A stretch of DNA of 64,000 bases from Synechococcus sp. AG-679-C18 (lineage in GTDB: Bacteria > Cyanobacteriota > Cyanobacteriia > PCC-6307 > Cyanobiaceae). Position numbers and translations under genes: made by a program. Location of the stretch: assembly GCA_003210755.1 (NCBI GenBank), contig QCUL01000004.1, positions 1 to 64,000 of the forward strand. The letters run 5' to 3'. This document shows positions 1 to 9,248 of this stretch, one piece after another (the stretch's first letter is position 1; every line of letters begins with the position of its first letter). Below the pieces are notes generated by a model. It had not been told where the DNA came from. It made no database searches and saw only the letters and a program-made list of their open reading frames with translations.

Positions 1-332
1 AAAATGGATGTTTAATCTTGGAAAAGATATCAGCATGACCCTGAAATCTCACGGGGATGAACAAAATTTTGGAATCAAAATGAGAACTACCAAGGGATGC
101 GTTCAGAACCATACTTGTGCTCCCTCTAAATATTAGAGAGTGACAAATATCCAAAGGAATCTGAAGCGGGGTAGCCCCCGAATCAAATGAATCACGCGAT
201 AAAATGATGCCCAAGAAGGATTAGAAGTTTGAAGGAATGCTGTTCTTCAAGAAGCAAACGGTGACCTACTTGGTGCTGATAAAAAGTTTACTGCTTTAAT
301 CCATTCACGCTAAAAGCTAAAATCACTGCACC
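1..332. other. Left-edge non-coding stretch
   Basis: I find no convincing gene here. The only short reading frame of note (35-136, 33 codons) has no recognisable features. Two small inverted repeats are visible: CTCTAA-ATA-TTAGAG at 124-138 and CGGGG-TAGC-CCCCG near 167-180. Neither is followed by a T-run, so I do not call a terminator. The stretch may be the downstream flank of a gene beyond the window. Confidence 0.4.
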
Positions 333-512
333 ATGGCGGACAACAACAATCGTTCCATTTGTTTCAGAAACACCTACATCGAAAACCTGACAGATGGTAT
401 TTACCGAAGACTTGAAAGCAAAAGAGGCAAAGCCTCATACGGCTCTATTGACTTCTATAAATTTACGTTAAATCGACTCCGTAGTCATGAGACTTGCATC
501 GCTCCAAATTAA
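333..512 (+). CDS. Hypothetical 59-aa basic protein
   Basis: An ATG-initiated frame of 59 codons begins MADNNNRSICFRNTYIENL and ends ...HETCIAPN. It is rich in Arg, Lys and Asn, has no membrane segment, and has a composition typical of short cytosolic cyanobacterial proteins. Its last 45 bp overlap the 3' end of the convergent OsmC gene. I do not recognise the family. Support comes only from the intact frame, the ATG and the balanced amino-acid composition. It could be a chance frame in AT-rich DNA. Confidence 0.4.
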   Translation: MADNNNRSICFRNTYIENLTDGIYRRLESKRGKASYGSIDFYKFTLNRLRSHETCIAPN

Positions 513-899
513 ATCAATTCTGACTGATGAGTCGAGGTTTCTCTTGACAGGGCAATCATTCGCGACCCGCTTCAACAAAGCCTTTTGTTGCATGCTCAGC
601 TCAACAGGAAGGCTGATTCTGACTTGAAGGCTGTCAATGCGACGCGGCCCCTCTGTTGTCATTGTCTTTTCGACCCTTGCTTTAACTTCACCGAGGGCCC
701 AGCCGCGGCGGCGTGCAGTAATTCCCATGACGGTCAAAACGCACGTTCCAAGTGCTGTCGCCACCAGATCTGTTGGCGAAAAGCTTTCTCCAAAACCATC
801 ATGGTCTGTTGGTGCATCTGTCTCCAACACGGCACCAGAAGGTCCGTGCCGAGCCGTGCAGTGCAAATCTCCGTTGTATTCGCAATGAATCGCTGTCAT
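468..899 (-). CDS. OsmC/YhfA family thiol-dependent peroxidase-like protein
   Basis: A 143-aa protein of the OsmC/Ohr superfamily, small dimeric enzymes that reduce organic hydroperoxides with active-site cysteines. The signature SFSPTDLVATALGTCVLTVM carries the first conserved Cys around residue 53. A second Cys sits in the later NDCPVKRNLD segment, matching the two-cysteine arrangement of the YhfA-type branch. Length is normal for the family. The ATG start at 899 gives a full N-terminal strand region (HCEYNGDLHCTARHGPSG). The gene stands alone, convergent with a small uncertain frame. A cytosolic peroxide-defence role is inferred from the family; the substrate cannot be read from sequence. 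Confidence 0.9.
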   Translation of the reverse strand: MTAIHCEYNGDLHCTARHGPSGAVLETDAPTDHDGFGESFSPTDLVATALGTCVLTVMGITARRRGWALGEVKARVEKTMTTEGPRRIDSLQVRISLPVELSMQQKALLKRVANDCPVKRNLDSSVRIDLIWSDASLMTTESI

Positions 900-1148
900 C
901 AGTCATTGGTCATTCATCTCATCAAGTCTGCACCTCTTTTGAGACAAGCTTCGATGAGACTTTGCACAAAACACAAGCATCTATCAAGTCAGTCAAAAAT
1001 AAATCGCAATTCTAACTACAATTAATTTAGCAATCGCAAGACGCAAATAATACTAATTAGCAATCAATCATGATATAGCGAGTGGCCTAGAAATCAGTGC
1101 AAAATTTTTCTCTCTCTGCAAGATGCAAGGCCTAACTCAAAGTGGAGC

Positions 1149-1967
1149 TCACAAAAATGATGCGCCTCCACTAAGAACAGTCTGAAAAATCACCTCTGCC
1201 CAGCCATGTGCATGAGGCGCAGGGGCAAGCTCATAACGGCCTTCTGCCAAGGCCTGGGCAAACACAGGATGGGGGCCATCCGGCCCAGGGACCACTACTG
1301 AGATATCACCCGCCTCAAGGAGAGGCTGATCATTGGGTGAGTCACCAAGGGCCAACACTCGAACGGATGATCCACCTTCGCGAAGCTTTAAAGCCTCTAA
1401 AGCCCTGCCTTTGCTGGCCTTTGCTCCAAGCAGATGACTCATGCGGTTGCCCTGCACCACTGAGACTCCATGACGACTGGCAAGTTCCGGCAAACGCTGA
1501 CGAGCTGACGCAGAGGGCGGCACAAATGGCAGGCTCCAACTCCGACTACAAGCCATCTGCAGTTCCTGGCCCTGCAATCCAAGAAGTACAGAAGCTTGTT
1601 TTGCCGAGAGCGCATCAATCGCTTGCAGCGGCTCATCCAAGAGTTGTTCGAGCTCCATAAGGATGGGGCGAAGCTCGGTCACAGGACGTCCAAGCGAAAG
1701 CTCCCAGGGATCACCAGTGCTGGTTTCTCCATGAACTGCACCACCGTTTTCAACGATGAAAGGATCTCTCAAGCCAGCTGCAGCCCTGAAACTTCTCACC
1801 TCTTCAGCTGTTTTGCTCGTACAGGGGATCACTGGGATCCTTTGGGCTTGCAAGCAACGGATCGCCTCCAGTGCAGGCCGCCAGTTGTAGCAATGGTCCA
1901 TCAAAGTGCCATCAAGATCAGTAACGACCCACCAAGGTGCTGAGGACGCAGCATCTGTTTTATTCAT
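1149..1967 (-). CDS. gpgP: Glucosyl-3-phosphoglycerate phosphatase (mannosyl-3-phosphoglycerate phosphatase family, HAD)
   Basis: A 272-aa HAD-superfamily phosphatase of the MPGP/Cof-type IIB group. HAD motif I is VVTDLDGTLMD near residues 14-24, with both aspartates. Motif II is the PCTSKT segment, and motif IV is LALGDSPNDQPLLEAGD near residue 206. In cyanobacteria this family dephosphorylates glucosyl-3-phosphoglycerate to glucosylglycerate. Assignment to the glucosyl rather than mannosyl substrate rests on the adjacent gpgS. The ATG overlaps the stop of the upstream GH13 gene as ATGA, so the two are probably translationally coupled on one transcript. Confidence 0.88.
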   Translation of the reverse strand: MNKTDAASSAPWWVVTDLDGTLMDHCYNWRPALEAIRCLQAQRIPVIPCTSKTAEEVRSFRAAAGLRDPFIVENGGAVHGETSTGDPWELSLGRPVTELRPILMELEQLLDEPLQAIDALSAKQASVLLGLQGQELQMACSRSWSLPFVPPSASARQRLPELASRHGVSVVQGNRMSHLLGAKASKGRALEALKLREGGSSVRVLALGDSPNDQPLLEAGDISVVVPGPDGPHPVFAQALAEGRYELAPAPHAHGWAEVIFQTVLSGGASFL

Positions 1968-3730
1968 CGAACCAACCAGTGCACAGCGAAAGGCTCGAGA
2001 TCAAGAGCCTGCTGACCAGCAACGAGAGAACGCCCAGACAGAGCGTCATGCCAAAGGGCGCCAGAGGAATCAGCAAGAGTGCTCAAGGAAAGACTGAGAC
2101 GGACGTCGCTGAAATTGTGAATCGCAACGAGCATATTGTTTTCATCTCCTCTCTGCAGAATCACAAGATCAGAGCGATCTTTGCTTAGCAAGGTCATCGC
2201 TGCGAAAGGATCCAATGCCGATTGCCCGCGTCGAACTTCCATGGCTCGTCGCAGTGAACCCGTCACCTGGCTGGTCTCACTCTCAGGGTCAGCAAACAAT
2301 CTCTCCAAACGATCGAGCTGAAACTGTGGTCTATTGAGATCCCGCCGATGGCCGGTGCGGCGGAAGGAAGCATTGTCATTGGGGGTTGCCAATAGCGCCG
2401 GTAGGTAGAACGCAGGAACACCGGGCAGAGCTAGCAACAACAACTGGGTCAACAAAAACCGCGACCGCTGATGGTGTGATGGATCCCGCCCTGAATCCGC
2501 CATGGCGCTCCACCAGCTGATATTGATCTCATAGGGAACCTCGAGTCCATCGGCCAATCGCCGGTGACTCACCAAACCACCTCGCTGCTCGCATTGCTTC
2601 AAGAGATGGAGTAAGCGGTGGGACTCCATCAAACCTTCGAGTGGCCGTAATCCGATCCCGTCATGGCTGGCTGTGAAATTGAGCAGCCCGGTCTCAAGCG
2701 GTAACTGAGGCCAACGTGCCAACCAGCCGTTCAGCAGATCAGCACGACGACTGAGGCAAGCCTCAAGGACAAGCGGCGGTAATGGGAAGTTGTAGGCGAG
2801 ATGAGCTTCAGAGCCAGTGGCCAAATAAGACAAGTTTTCCTGCTCAGGAACATTCGTTTCCGTCACCACAACTCCCTCTGGGCAACGCGATTCCAAAAGA
2901 AGGCGCAACACTTCAACTAACCGGTGGGCTTGAGGCTGATGAATGCAGTTACTAAAGGGCTGCTTCCAGACGAACCCCACCGCATCAAGGCGCAACCATT
3001 GGACGCCATAACTGCAAAAAAGATCGAGGAGGCGTGTGAATCCAAGCAACACTTCAGGTTCGCGCCAGTTCACATCCACTTGGTCCGACCCGAAGGTAGT
3101 CCAGACCGTCTCCGGTCCCCGATCTGTAGACAGCGTGGTGAATAAAGCCGAACTACGAGGACGAACCACGTTGTCCCAACAAGGATTAGGAGACGCTGCC
3201 AACACACATCGCGCTCGAGGTTGATCTCCCTTCAAAAAAGCCCGCACCCAGGGATGAGACGCTGAAACGTGGTTAAGAACCAAATCGGCCATTAATTGGC
3301 GCCCCTCACCCAAAGCGGCTAGGTCATTCCAATCCCCGAAGCGTTGGTCAATCTCCTCATGGCTTGCAACTGCAAAACCTCCATCACTAGTTGCTCGCAG
3401 GAAGGGCAACACATGCACAACTGATGACAGACCATTGAAATGACTGTGCAGTAAAGCCTGCAGGCAACGCAGCCCAGGCTGATCCTCAGCGCTCACCGTA
3501 TCGGCGTAGGAAATCAACACACAGCTCGAGGAGTCCCAACGCTCCGCCTTTGCCGTGGAGTGCTCAATCCCAACATCGACCATCTCTGAAACGGCCATCT
3601 CTGATGCGGACCGCTCGGAATGCAGCAATTGCGACGACAACTGATTGAGATCCTCCGAACAATGGTGTTCAAAGAGCTCGGTCAGAAGCGATGGCAACCA
3701 CTCATGCGCCATTGACTGCTTCGACACCAT
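1964..3730 (-). CDS. GH13_18 sugar phosphorylase, probably glucosylglycerate phosphorylase (sucrose-phosphorylase-like)
   Basis: A 588-aa glycoside hydrolase family 13 protein of the sucrose-phosphorylase-like subgroup. Catalytic elements are in order: DLVLNHVSASHPW (conserved region I), WLRLDAVGFVWK with the nucleophile Asp, VVTETNVPEQ with the acid/base Glu, and FTASHDGIG with the transition-state His-Asp. Members of this group phosphorolyse sucrose, glucosylglycerol or glucosylglycerate to glucose-1-phosphate. Specificity is not readable here, but coupling to gpgP and divergence from gpgS favours glucosylglycerate turnover. It is first in a two-gene operon. Older annotation would be 'sucrose phosphorylase' or 'alpha-amylase'. 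Confidence 0.85.
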   Translation of the reverse strand: MVSKQSMAHEWLPSLLTELFEHHCSEDLNQLSSQLLHSERSASEMAVSEMVDVGIEHSTAKAERWDSSSCVLISYADTVSAEDQPGLRCLQALLHSHFNGLSSVVHVLPFLRATSDGGFAVASHEEIDQRFGDWNDLAALGEGRQLMADLVLNHVSASHPWVRAFLKGDQPRARCVLAASPNPCWDNVVRPRSSALFTTLSTDRGPETVWTTFGSDQVDVNWREPEVLLGFTRLLDLFCSYGVQWLRLDAVGFVWKQPFSNCIHQPQAHRLVEVLRLLLESRCPEGVVVTETNVPEQENLSYLATGSEAHLAYNFPLPPLVLEACLSRRADLLNGWLARWPQLPLETGLLNFTASHDGIGLRPLEGLMESHRLLHLLKQCEQRGGLVSHRRLADGLEVPYEINISWWSAMADSGRDPSHHQRSRFLLTQLLLLALPGVPAFYLPALLATPNDNASFRRTGHRRDLNRPQFQLDRLERLFADPESETSQVTGSLRRAMEVRRGQSALDPFAAMTLLSKDRSDLVILQRGDENNMLVAIHNFSDVRLSLSLSTLADSSGALWHDALSGRSLVAGQQALDLEPFAVHWLVR

Positions 3731-3794
3731 TCCTTAGCCAAGTGCAACAGGTATGGAACAGAGCCTCGCAAATTGTTGTCGCATTGATCACCGC

Positions 3795-5075
3795 ATGGAT
3801 TTTCAGCAGGGATTAATCGCCACGATTCATGACTATGGACTCGGGAAACTGGATCTCACGGACTTTCGTCGTCAGCTCAGACAACGCCCCACCGCCCTGC
3901 TGATCCCCTGCCTCATGGAGGAATTCAGCCGTCCTGCACTCGGACTGATCAAGGGTGTTCTGGCAGAACTCAGCGGCCTCCAAGAACTAGTGATTGCTCT
4001 AGCCGCTGATAACAGCGACGAGGTTGCCACAGCGGAAGCTTTCTTTTCTGGCATGCCTTTTCCTGTGAGGGTGCACTGGACGAATGGTCCCGCCGTAGCG
4101 GAACTACTGCAGTCAATGCAGACCCTTGGTCTAGATGTGACGGGGCCTCCTGGGAAAGGTTGGGCTGTTTGGCAAGGCCTTGGTGTGGCTTGCAGAAACG
4201 CTGAGATCGTCGGACTCTTCGATGCCGACATCCGCACCTTTTCATCGGCCTACCCGGAAAGAATGCTCAGACCGTTGCTGGATTCCTCACTCGGTTTGGC
4301 TTATGTGAAAGCGTTCTACAGCCGTCTTTCTCTCGAGACCCAATCTCTCCAGGGAAGAGCGACTCGCCTTTTCGTTGACCCTCTCTTAACCAGCCTGGAG
4401 CAGGTCTTGGGGCCGGTGCCTTATCTGCGCTATCTCCAATCCTTTCGCTACCCATTAGCCGGCGAGTTCGCCTTCACTAGGGATCTCGCCATGAATCTGC
4501 GAATCCCTTCTGACTGGGGACTTGAGATTGGATTGCTTTCCGAGGTTTACCGGCATGTAGCTCCGCGTCGAATCGCCCAAGTAGACCTTGGCGTGTTTGA
4601 TCACAAACACAAAACACTCGGCGATACCCCATCAGAGGGCTTACAACGCATGGCCGGTGAAATTTTTGCCACGGTGCTTCGTGGGCTTATGGAGCATGAA
4701 GGTCAAACAGTTTCTCCAGACCAAATCCCAACCCTTGAAGTTCTATTCCGACGGGTAGGGGAAGACCGAATTCAGCAGTTTGGATTGGATTCAGGAATTA
4801 ATCGTCTTCCTTACAACCGACATAGCGAAGAGCTCGCTGTTCAGAGCTTTGCAACCCTGTTGCGCCCCAAGGTTGAAGAATTAATGGCAGCACCCATAGC
4901 TCATCAGCTTCCAAGCTGGTCGAGGTTGCTGGGCTGCACCGAACGTTTGCAAACTGATCTCGCCGAAGCAGGTCAGAAACGAAGCATCGCTATTGCTCCA
5001 AGCCGAACTCCAAGAGTTCATCACCATCGCCCACTAATGGCCTGTCCACCGCGACGACCCAAGGCAGCTGCATGA
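3795..5075 (+). CDS. gpgS: Glucosyl-3-phosphoglycerate synthase (GT81)
   Basis: A retaining glycosyltransferase that joins an NDP-glucose to 3-phosphoglycerate, the first step of glucosylglycerate synthesis. The GT-A fold shows LIPCLMEEFSRPALGLIKGVL near the N-terminus, the PGKGWAVWQG segment, and the metal-binding DADI in VGLFDADIRTF. The C-terminal part (WGLEIGLLSEVYRHV) is typical of GT81. I chose the ATG at 3795 (MDFQQGLIATIHDYGLG) because family members begin this way; an in-frame ATG at 3753 would add 14 unrelated residues. It is divergent from the GH13-gpgP pair, so the operons share a very short intergenic region. The tail is short, basic and Pro-rich. Confidence 0.92.
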   Translation: MDFQQGLIATIHDYGLGKLDLTDFRRQLRQRPTALLIPCLMEEFSRPALGLIKGVLAELSGLQELVIALAADNSDEVATAEAFFSGMPFPVRVHWTNGPAVAELLQSMQTLGLDVTGPPGKGWAVWQGLGVACRNAEIVGLFDADIRTFSSAYPERMLRPLLDSSLGLAYVKAFYSRLSLETQSLQGRATRLFVDPLLTSLEQVLGPVPYLRYLQSFRYPLAGEFAFTRDLAMNLRIPSDWGLEIGLLSEVYRHVAPRRIAQVDLGVFDHKHKTLGDTPSEGLQRMAGEIFATVLRGLMEHEGQTVSPDQIPTLEVLFRRVGEDRIQQFGLDSGINRLPYNRHSEELAVQSFATLLRPKVEELMAAPIAHQLPSWSRLLGCTERLQTDLAEAGQKRSIAIAPSRTPRVHHHRPLMACPPRRPKAAA

Positions 5076-5090
5076 GAGAACTTCGGCGCT

Positions 5091-6068
5091 TCAGCCAATC
5101 ATCCCTGTTGTCCAGTAGCGAATGCGAGCGGGATGGTGATCAAAGTAATCCTCTACCGCCACCTCTGCCGTTTTCTCATTTGCCATGAGAAGCAAATCAG
5201 ACAGTTCAAGATCAGGGATTTGAAAGCGGGAAAGAAAAGCTGCCAGATTTGGGTACTCGAGATCAAAGCCCTGTCGGCCCAAGGCATGAATCCACTCCAA
5301 TCCTCCAAACGCGAGCTTGGGGTCTTCCAAAAAGCGCAGTTTGTAGCGAGCAAACATCCAGTGCGGAGTCCAACTGGTGACAATCACCCAGCGACGTTCT
5401 CGAACCGCTTTATCAAGAACCGCAGTCATGGCAGCGCTACTCGAGGCTACCAATCGCATGTCGGACAAGTTGTAATCCAATAATGCTCTCTCAGAGGCCT
5501 GATTAAGACCTGAACCTGGGTCAATGCCCTGGACCGTGTTAGAGAAACGTGCTGCCAGCTCAGGATTACGCAAATCAGAGATAGAACGAACCTCCGAGGC
5601 GTCGACGTAATCAGGCACGACCCATCCGAGACGACCCGAATAGATGGAACCGAAATCGAGCACCCGGTCACGCACGCGTTTCCAGTAGTCCTTATGCGTT
5701 AAGGGCAACCAGGCCATCACCATGAGATCAAGATCCCCCCTTGCCACAGAGGCATACTGAATGCCGATATCTGCCATCACCCGTTCCACCGGGATGTTGT
5801 AAGCCTGCTGAATGACCCGCTGAGCGATCAAGCTCATGACTTCAGCATCAGCCCATGGAGACCATCCCAAACGCAGTGGCCCGGCTGTCTGTTTTTCGGA
5901 GGCAGCGACGACTGAGTGGGGCTCCGAGTCACCTTGCGTGAACTGAGACGTTCCGGCCGAGCCATCCTGTCTCTGCCGGGTCAAACGCACTTGACTGGAT
6001 AGAGAAACCCCAGCCAGGGCGAGTCCTGACAGCAAAACGGCGCGGCGACGCCACAAAGGATCGGTCAT
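5091..6068 (-). CDS. proX: Glycine betaine ABC transporter, substrate-binding protein (OpuAC/ProX type)
   Basis: A 325-aa periplasmic binding protein of the OpuAC family. The N-terminus (MTDPLWRRRAVLLSGLALAGV) is a signal peptide with an arginine triplet resembling a Tat signal, and no lipobox Cys follows. The mature domain opens LRLGWSPWADAEVMSLIAQR, the usual start of betaine/choline binding proteins. Trp-rich stretches (VMAWLPLTHKDYW, VIVTSWTPHWMFARYKLRFL) fit an aromatic cage for quaternary amines. It is last in the operon proV-proW-proX, with its ATG overlapping the proW stop. Together the three import betaine or related solutes. Exact substrate is inferred. Confidence 0.9.
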   Translation of the reverse strand: MTDPLWRRRAVLLSGLALAGVSLSSQVRLTRQRQDGSAGTSQFTQGDSEPHSVVAASEKQTAGPLRLGWSPWADAEVMSLIAQRVIQQAYNIPVERVMADIGIQYASVARGDLDLMVMAWLPLTHKDYWKRVRDRVLDFGSIYSGRLGWVVPDYVDASEVRSISDLRNPELAARFSNTVQGIDPGSGLNQASERALLDYNLSDMRLVASSSAAMTAVLDKAVRERRWVIVTSWTPHWMFARYKLRFLEDPKLAFGGLEWIHALGRQGFDLEYPNLAAFLSRFQIPDLELSDLLLMANEKTAEVAVEDYFDHHPARIRYWTTGMIG

Positions 6069-6991
6069 GGAGTCCTCCAGAGCGACAGCCAGCGACGGGA
6101 GCGTGCTGCCACTGTCCTCTCACCATCAAGCATCAGGCTCTGACTAAGTCGATCGAGGATCACAGCGAGAATTACGACTGAAATCCCCCCCTCAAAGCCA
6201 AGGCCCACATCCAGCTGCTGAATGCCGCGCAGCACAACGTCACCCAGACCGCCTCCGCCAATCATCGAAGCAATCACCACCATCGACAACGCCAGCATGA
6301 TCGTCTGATTGACTCCACTCATCACCGTTGGCAAAGCGCTCGGCATCTGCACCTTCCAAAGCAATTGCAGCTCACTGCAACCAAATGCACGGCCTGCCTC
6401 AATGAGATCGGCCGGAACCTGACGAATCCCGAGCTGGGTGAGACGGACCACCGGCGGCATGGCAAACACCAGTGTGGCGATGATGGCCGGAACAGCTCCT
6501 GTGCTGAACAACATCACTGCAGGAATCAAATACACAAAAGCAGGCATGGTCTGCATGAGGTCAAGGCAAGGCCGTAGCAATCGCCACACCGGCTGAAGGC
6601 GAGCTGAGAGAACTCCCATGGGAAGGCCAATCAGCAAGGCCAAAAATGACGCTGTCAAGACCAATGAAAGGGTCGAAATCATTGGATCCCAAAGCCCCAT
6701 CGCAAGAACCAAATTCATTCCAAGGAGTGCAAATAAAGAGAATCCACCGCTCACTCTCCAGAGGCCAAGTCCAGACACGATCAGAGCAAAAGTCCAAGGC
6801 GAGGGAGCTCTTAGCAAGTGTTCTGTCCATACAACAAGAGCCATGACTCCTGTATTGACGACATCAAAAAGACTTTGCGCATAGGTAAGCAACCACACCA
6901 CCGCACCATCAACGGCAAGGCCAAGTGCTCCGGCTTGATGCACCGCAGCAAAATCGTGAATGAATCCAAAAGACAGTGCTTGAAGCGTCAA
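6065..6991 (-). CDS. proW: Glycine betaine ABC transporter, permease
   Basis: A multi-spanning inner-membrane permease of the BPD_transp_1 family. The EAA loop is visible as LIEAGRAFGCSELQLLWKVQMPSALP, preceded by membrane segments such as LIGLPMGVLSA and VYLIPAVMLF. No ATG lies upstream of the first helices. I place the start at TTG 6991, which forms a TTGA overlap with the proV stop and implies translational coupling; an alternative TTG lies at 7048. The 308-aa product matches other ProW/OpuAB permeases. It pairs with the ATPase upstream and the binding protein downstream. Confidence 0.9.
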   Translation of the reverse strand: MTLQALSFGFIHDFAAVHQAGALGLAVDGAVVWLLTYAQSLFDVVNTGVMALVVWTEHLLRAPSPWTFALIVSGLGLWRVSGGFSLFALLGMNLVLAMGLWDPMISTLSLVLTASFLALLIGLPMGVLSARLQPVWRLLRPCLDLMQTMPAFVYLIPAVMLFSTGAVPAIIATLVFAMPPVVRLTQLGIRQVPADLIEAGRAFGCSELQLLWKVQMPSALPTVMSGVNQTIMLALSMVVIASMIGGGGLGDVVLRGIQQLDVGLGFEGGISVVILAVILDRLSQSLMLDGERTVAARSRRWLSLWRTP

Positions 6992-8127
6992 AGGTCGACC
7001 TCCAGAGAACGCAACAGTTGAAGGGGTGTAACCACACCCAGGAAGCAACCATCGGTATTAAGAACTGGTGGTGGGTAGGCAAGAGATGCAACAAGCGGCA
7101 TCGCTTCACGCACACGCATACCAGAGCGCAATGTCGATACCTGACTTGCCTCAATCCAGCCATCTGAGCGAGTTCGTACCCCACGCAACTGCTTGCTCTC
7201 ATCGAGCACATAGACAGGGTCACCAACAACGGCATCTAATTCAGGCCGCGAACTCACACCATCCACGAGAAGCTGATCGGGCATTGATGCAATCGAAGCG
7301 ACGTCTAACACCGCTGCCACATCGATATCCCGAAAAAAATGACGAACAGCAGTGCTTGCGGGTTCGCAGAGAAGAGACTGAGCCTGTCCACATTGGAGGA
7401 CTTGACCGTCTTTCATAAGGGCGATTCGATCACCAAGCCGAATCGCTTCATCAAGGTCATGGGAGATGAAGACAATGGTGCGTTGTCGCTCAGCTTGTAA
7501 CTCCAAAAGCAGCTCCTGCATGTCGCTGCGAATCAAGGGGTCTAATGCTGAGAAGGCCTCATCCATCAGCAAGATCGGTGGATCAAGAGCCAGCGCCCGA
7601 GCCAAACCGACTCGCTGCTGCATCCCCCCAGAGAGCTGATCCGGCCGCTTTCGACACTCATCTGCGAGGCCAACCCGCTCTAGGGCTTTAAAAGCCAGAT
7701 CCCGACGCTGCCGCTTAGGCATACCGGCCACCTCAAGACCGAAAGCGGCGTTGTCGATCACAGTGCGATGGGGGAAGAGCGCGAAGGACTGAAACACCAT
7801 GCCCATCTGCTCCCGGCGAAGCTTATTGAGCTCTTCAGAACTGAGAGAAGAAAGCGAAAGCCCCTGAATTCTCACTTCGCCAGAGCAGGGTCGAACCAAG
7901 CCATTGACCAAGCGAAGGAGGGTGGATTTTCCCGACCCAGAGAGCCCCATTACTACAAATATTTCTCCGATTTCTACCTCTAACGAGACATCACGAACAG
8001 CAGCACGAATTCCTGTCCGCTGATAAAAATCAAGCGGATCTACATCAGAATCTAATTGCTTAATCGCCAGATCTGATGATCCTCCATATATCTTCCAGAG
8101 AGAATCAAGACAGATCTCCGAACTCAT
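6988..8127 (-). CDS. proV: Glycine betaine ABC transporter, ATP-binding subunit with CBS region
   Basis: A 379-aa ABC ATPase of the OpuAA/ProV class. Walker A is GLSGSGKST, the signature is LSGGMQQRVGLARALA, Walker B is ILLMDEAFSALDP, and the switch His follows in VFISHDLDEA. The long C-terminal part (about residues 260-379) corresponds to the tandem CBS region that senses ionic strength in OpuA-type importers, although the CBS repeats are weak here. The ATG at 8127 (MSSEICLDSLWKIYGG) is preferred over an upstream TTG at 8142. It is first gene of the importer operon and divergent from the betaine-synthesis genes across about 275 bp that must hold both promoters. Confidence 0.92.
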   Translation of the reverse strand: MSSEICLDSLWKIYGGSSDLAIKQLDSDVDPLDFYQRTGIRAAVRDVSLEVEIGEIFVVMGLSGSGKSTLLRLVNGLVRPCSGEVRIQGLSLSSLSSEELNKLRREQMGMVFQSFALFPHRTVIDNAAFGLEVAGMPKRQRRDLAFKALERVGLADECRKRPDQLSGGMQQRVGLARALALDPPILLMDEAFSALDPLIRSDMQELLLELQAERQRTIVFISHDLDEAIRLGDRIALMKDGQVLQCGQAQSLLCEPASTAVRHFFRDIDVAAVLDVASIASMPDQLLVDGVSSRPELDAVVGDPVYVLDESKQLRGVRTRSDGWIEASQVSTLRSGMRVREAMPLVASLAYPPPVLNTDGCFLGVVTPLQLLRSLEVDL

Positions 8128-8402
8128 CTCGGATCCGCCCAAGCATTAAACAATTTCAACTTAGCCAGCACAGAGGTGCCCCAAAGCATTCCTTCATGAA
8201 AACGACAGAAAGCTGTATTAAGCATCCAAAGACTCAACACAACGATGTCGATTTTGCTGACATTTGCGGCAACGAGGGTTAGTGTTAAGAACTATCGATC
8301 TCAACAGCCACCCAAAATTCGGAAGCTTTTGGTGTGAGCCTGCATCTGTCAATGCGCCGATACAAGTGCTTCAGATTCAAAGTTTATTAAAAGAAGACAT
8401 CT

Positions 8403-9245
8403 ATGTCATCGTTCTCAAATCCAACTGCAATCGAACAAAGTGACGCTCAGAGATTCGGAAACTCCCCTGAAAGAGTTCGAGAAACCGATCATTACGAACA
8501 AGAATATATTGAACAATTTGTTGATCGATGGGATCGACTAATTGACTGGGATGCAAGAGAAAAAGCGGAGGGTGATTTCTTCATTAAACTCTTACATCAG
8601 CACGGAGCCAAATCTGTTCTTGATGTAGCCACTGGAACAGGATTCCATTCCGTTCGTTTATTGCGAGAGGGTTTTGACGTTGTAAGTGTTGACGGAAGTC
8701 CTAATATGCTGGCTCGTGCATTTACAAATGCCAGAGAACGCAATTTATTAATGCGCACAGTTCATGCCGACTGGCGCTTCCTCAATCGTGACGTGCATGG
8801 CGAGTTTGATGCAGTGATCTGCTTAGGCAATTCCTTCACACACCTTTTCCGTGAACAAGACCGACGCAAGGCGCTAGCGGAGTACTACGCCGTGCTGAAG
8901 CACAACGGCGTGCTGATTTTGGATCATCGCAATTACGACCGCTTATTAGAAGGCACCTCCAGTAGCGGCAAAAGCAACGTCTACTGCGGCAAGGATGTGG
9001 AGGTTGGACCAGAGCATGTGGATGATGGTCTGGCTCGCTTTCGCTATGCCTTCAGCGACGGAAGCACATACCACCTAAATATGTTCCCGCTACGTCATGG
9101 CTACGTGAGACGCCTCATGCGCGAGGTTGGATTCCAGCGGATCAATACCTTCGGTGACTATCAACAAGGCCATGACGATCCCGACTTCTACGTGCACGTG
9201 GCGGAAAAGGAATATCGCTTTGACACCGACATGACAGCGATTTAA
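8403..9245 (+). CDS. gsmt: Glycine/sarcosine N-methyltransferase
   Basis: A 280-aa SAM-dependent methyltransferase that methylates glycine to sarcosine and dimethylglycine, the first steps of betaine synthesis from glycine. Motif I is LDVATGTGFHSVRLL near residues 72-86, followed by the acidic loop VVSVDGSPNML. The segment ICLGNSFTHLF and the downstream LDHRNYDRLLEG match glycine-sarcosine methyltransferases of halotolerant bacteria and cyanobacteria. It is followed after 3 bp by the dimethylglycine enzyme, so the two form the complete route. The upstream 275 bp is AT-rich and shared with divergent proV, so salt-responsive control from that gap is likely but not provable by eye. Confidence 0.93.
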   Translation: MSSFSNPTAIEQSDAQRFGNSPERVRETDHYEQEYIEQFVDRWDRLIDWDAREKAEGDFFIKLLHQHGAKSVLDVATGTGFHSVRLLREGFDVVSVDGSPNMLARAFTNARERNLLMRTVHADWRFLNRDVHGEFDAVICLGNSFTHLFREQDRRKALAEYYAVLKHNGVLILDHRNYDRLLEGTSSSGKSNVYCGKDVEVGPEHVDDGLARFRYAFSDGSTYHLNMFPLRHGYVRRLMREVGFQRINTFGDYQQGHDDPDFYVHVAEKEYRFDTDMTAI

Positions 9246-9248
9246 ATC

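Noticed and set aside
585-1025. Plus-strand frame of 146 codons opposite OsmC
   Set aside because: It is the shadow of the OsmC gene: Cys/His/Arg-rich without domains, while the minus-strand frame is a clear family member.
8128-8402. NtcA-type site (GTA-N8-TAC) controlling the betaine genes
   Set aside because: No sequence with both half-sites at the right spacing was seen in the divergent promoter region.
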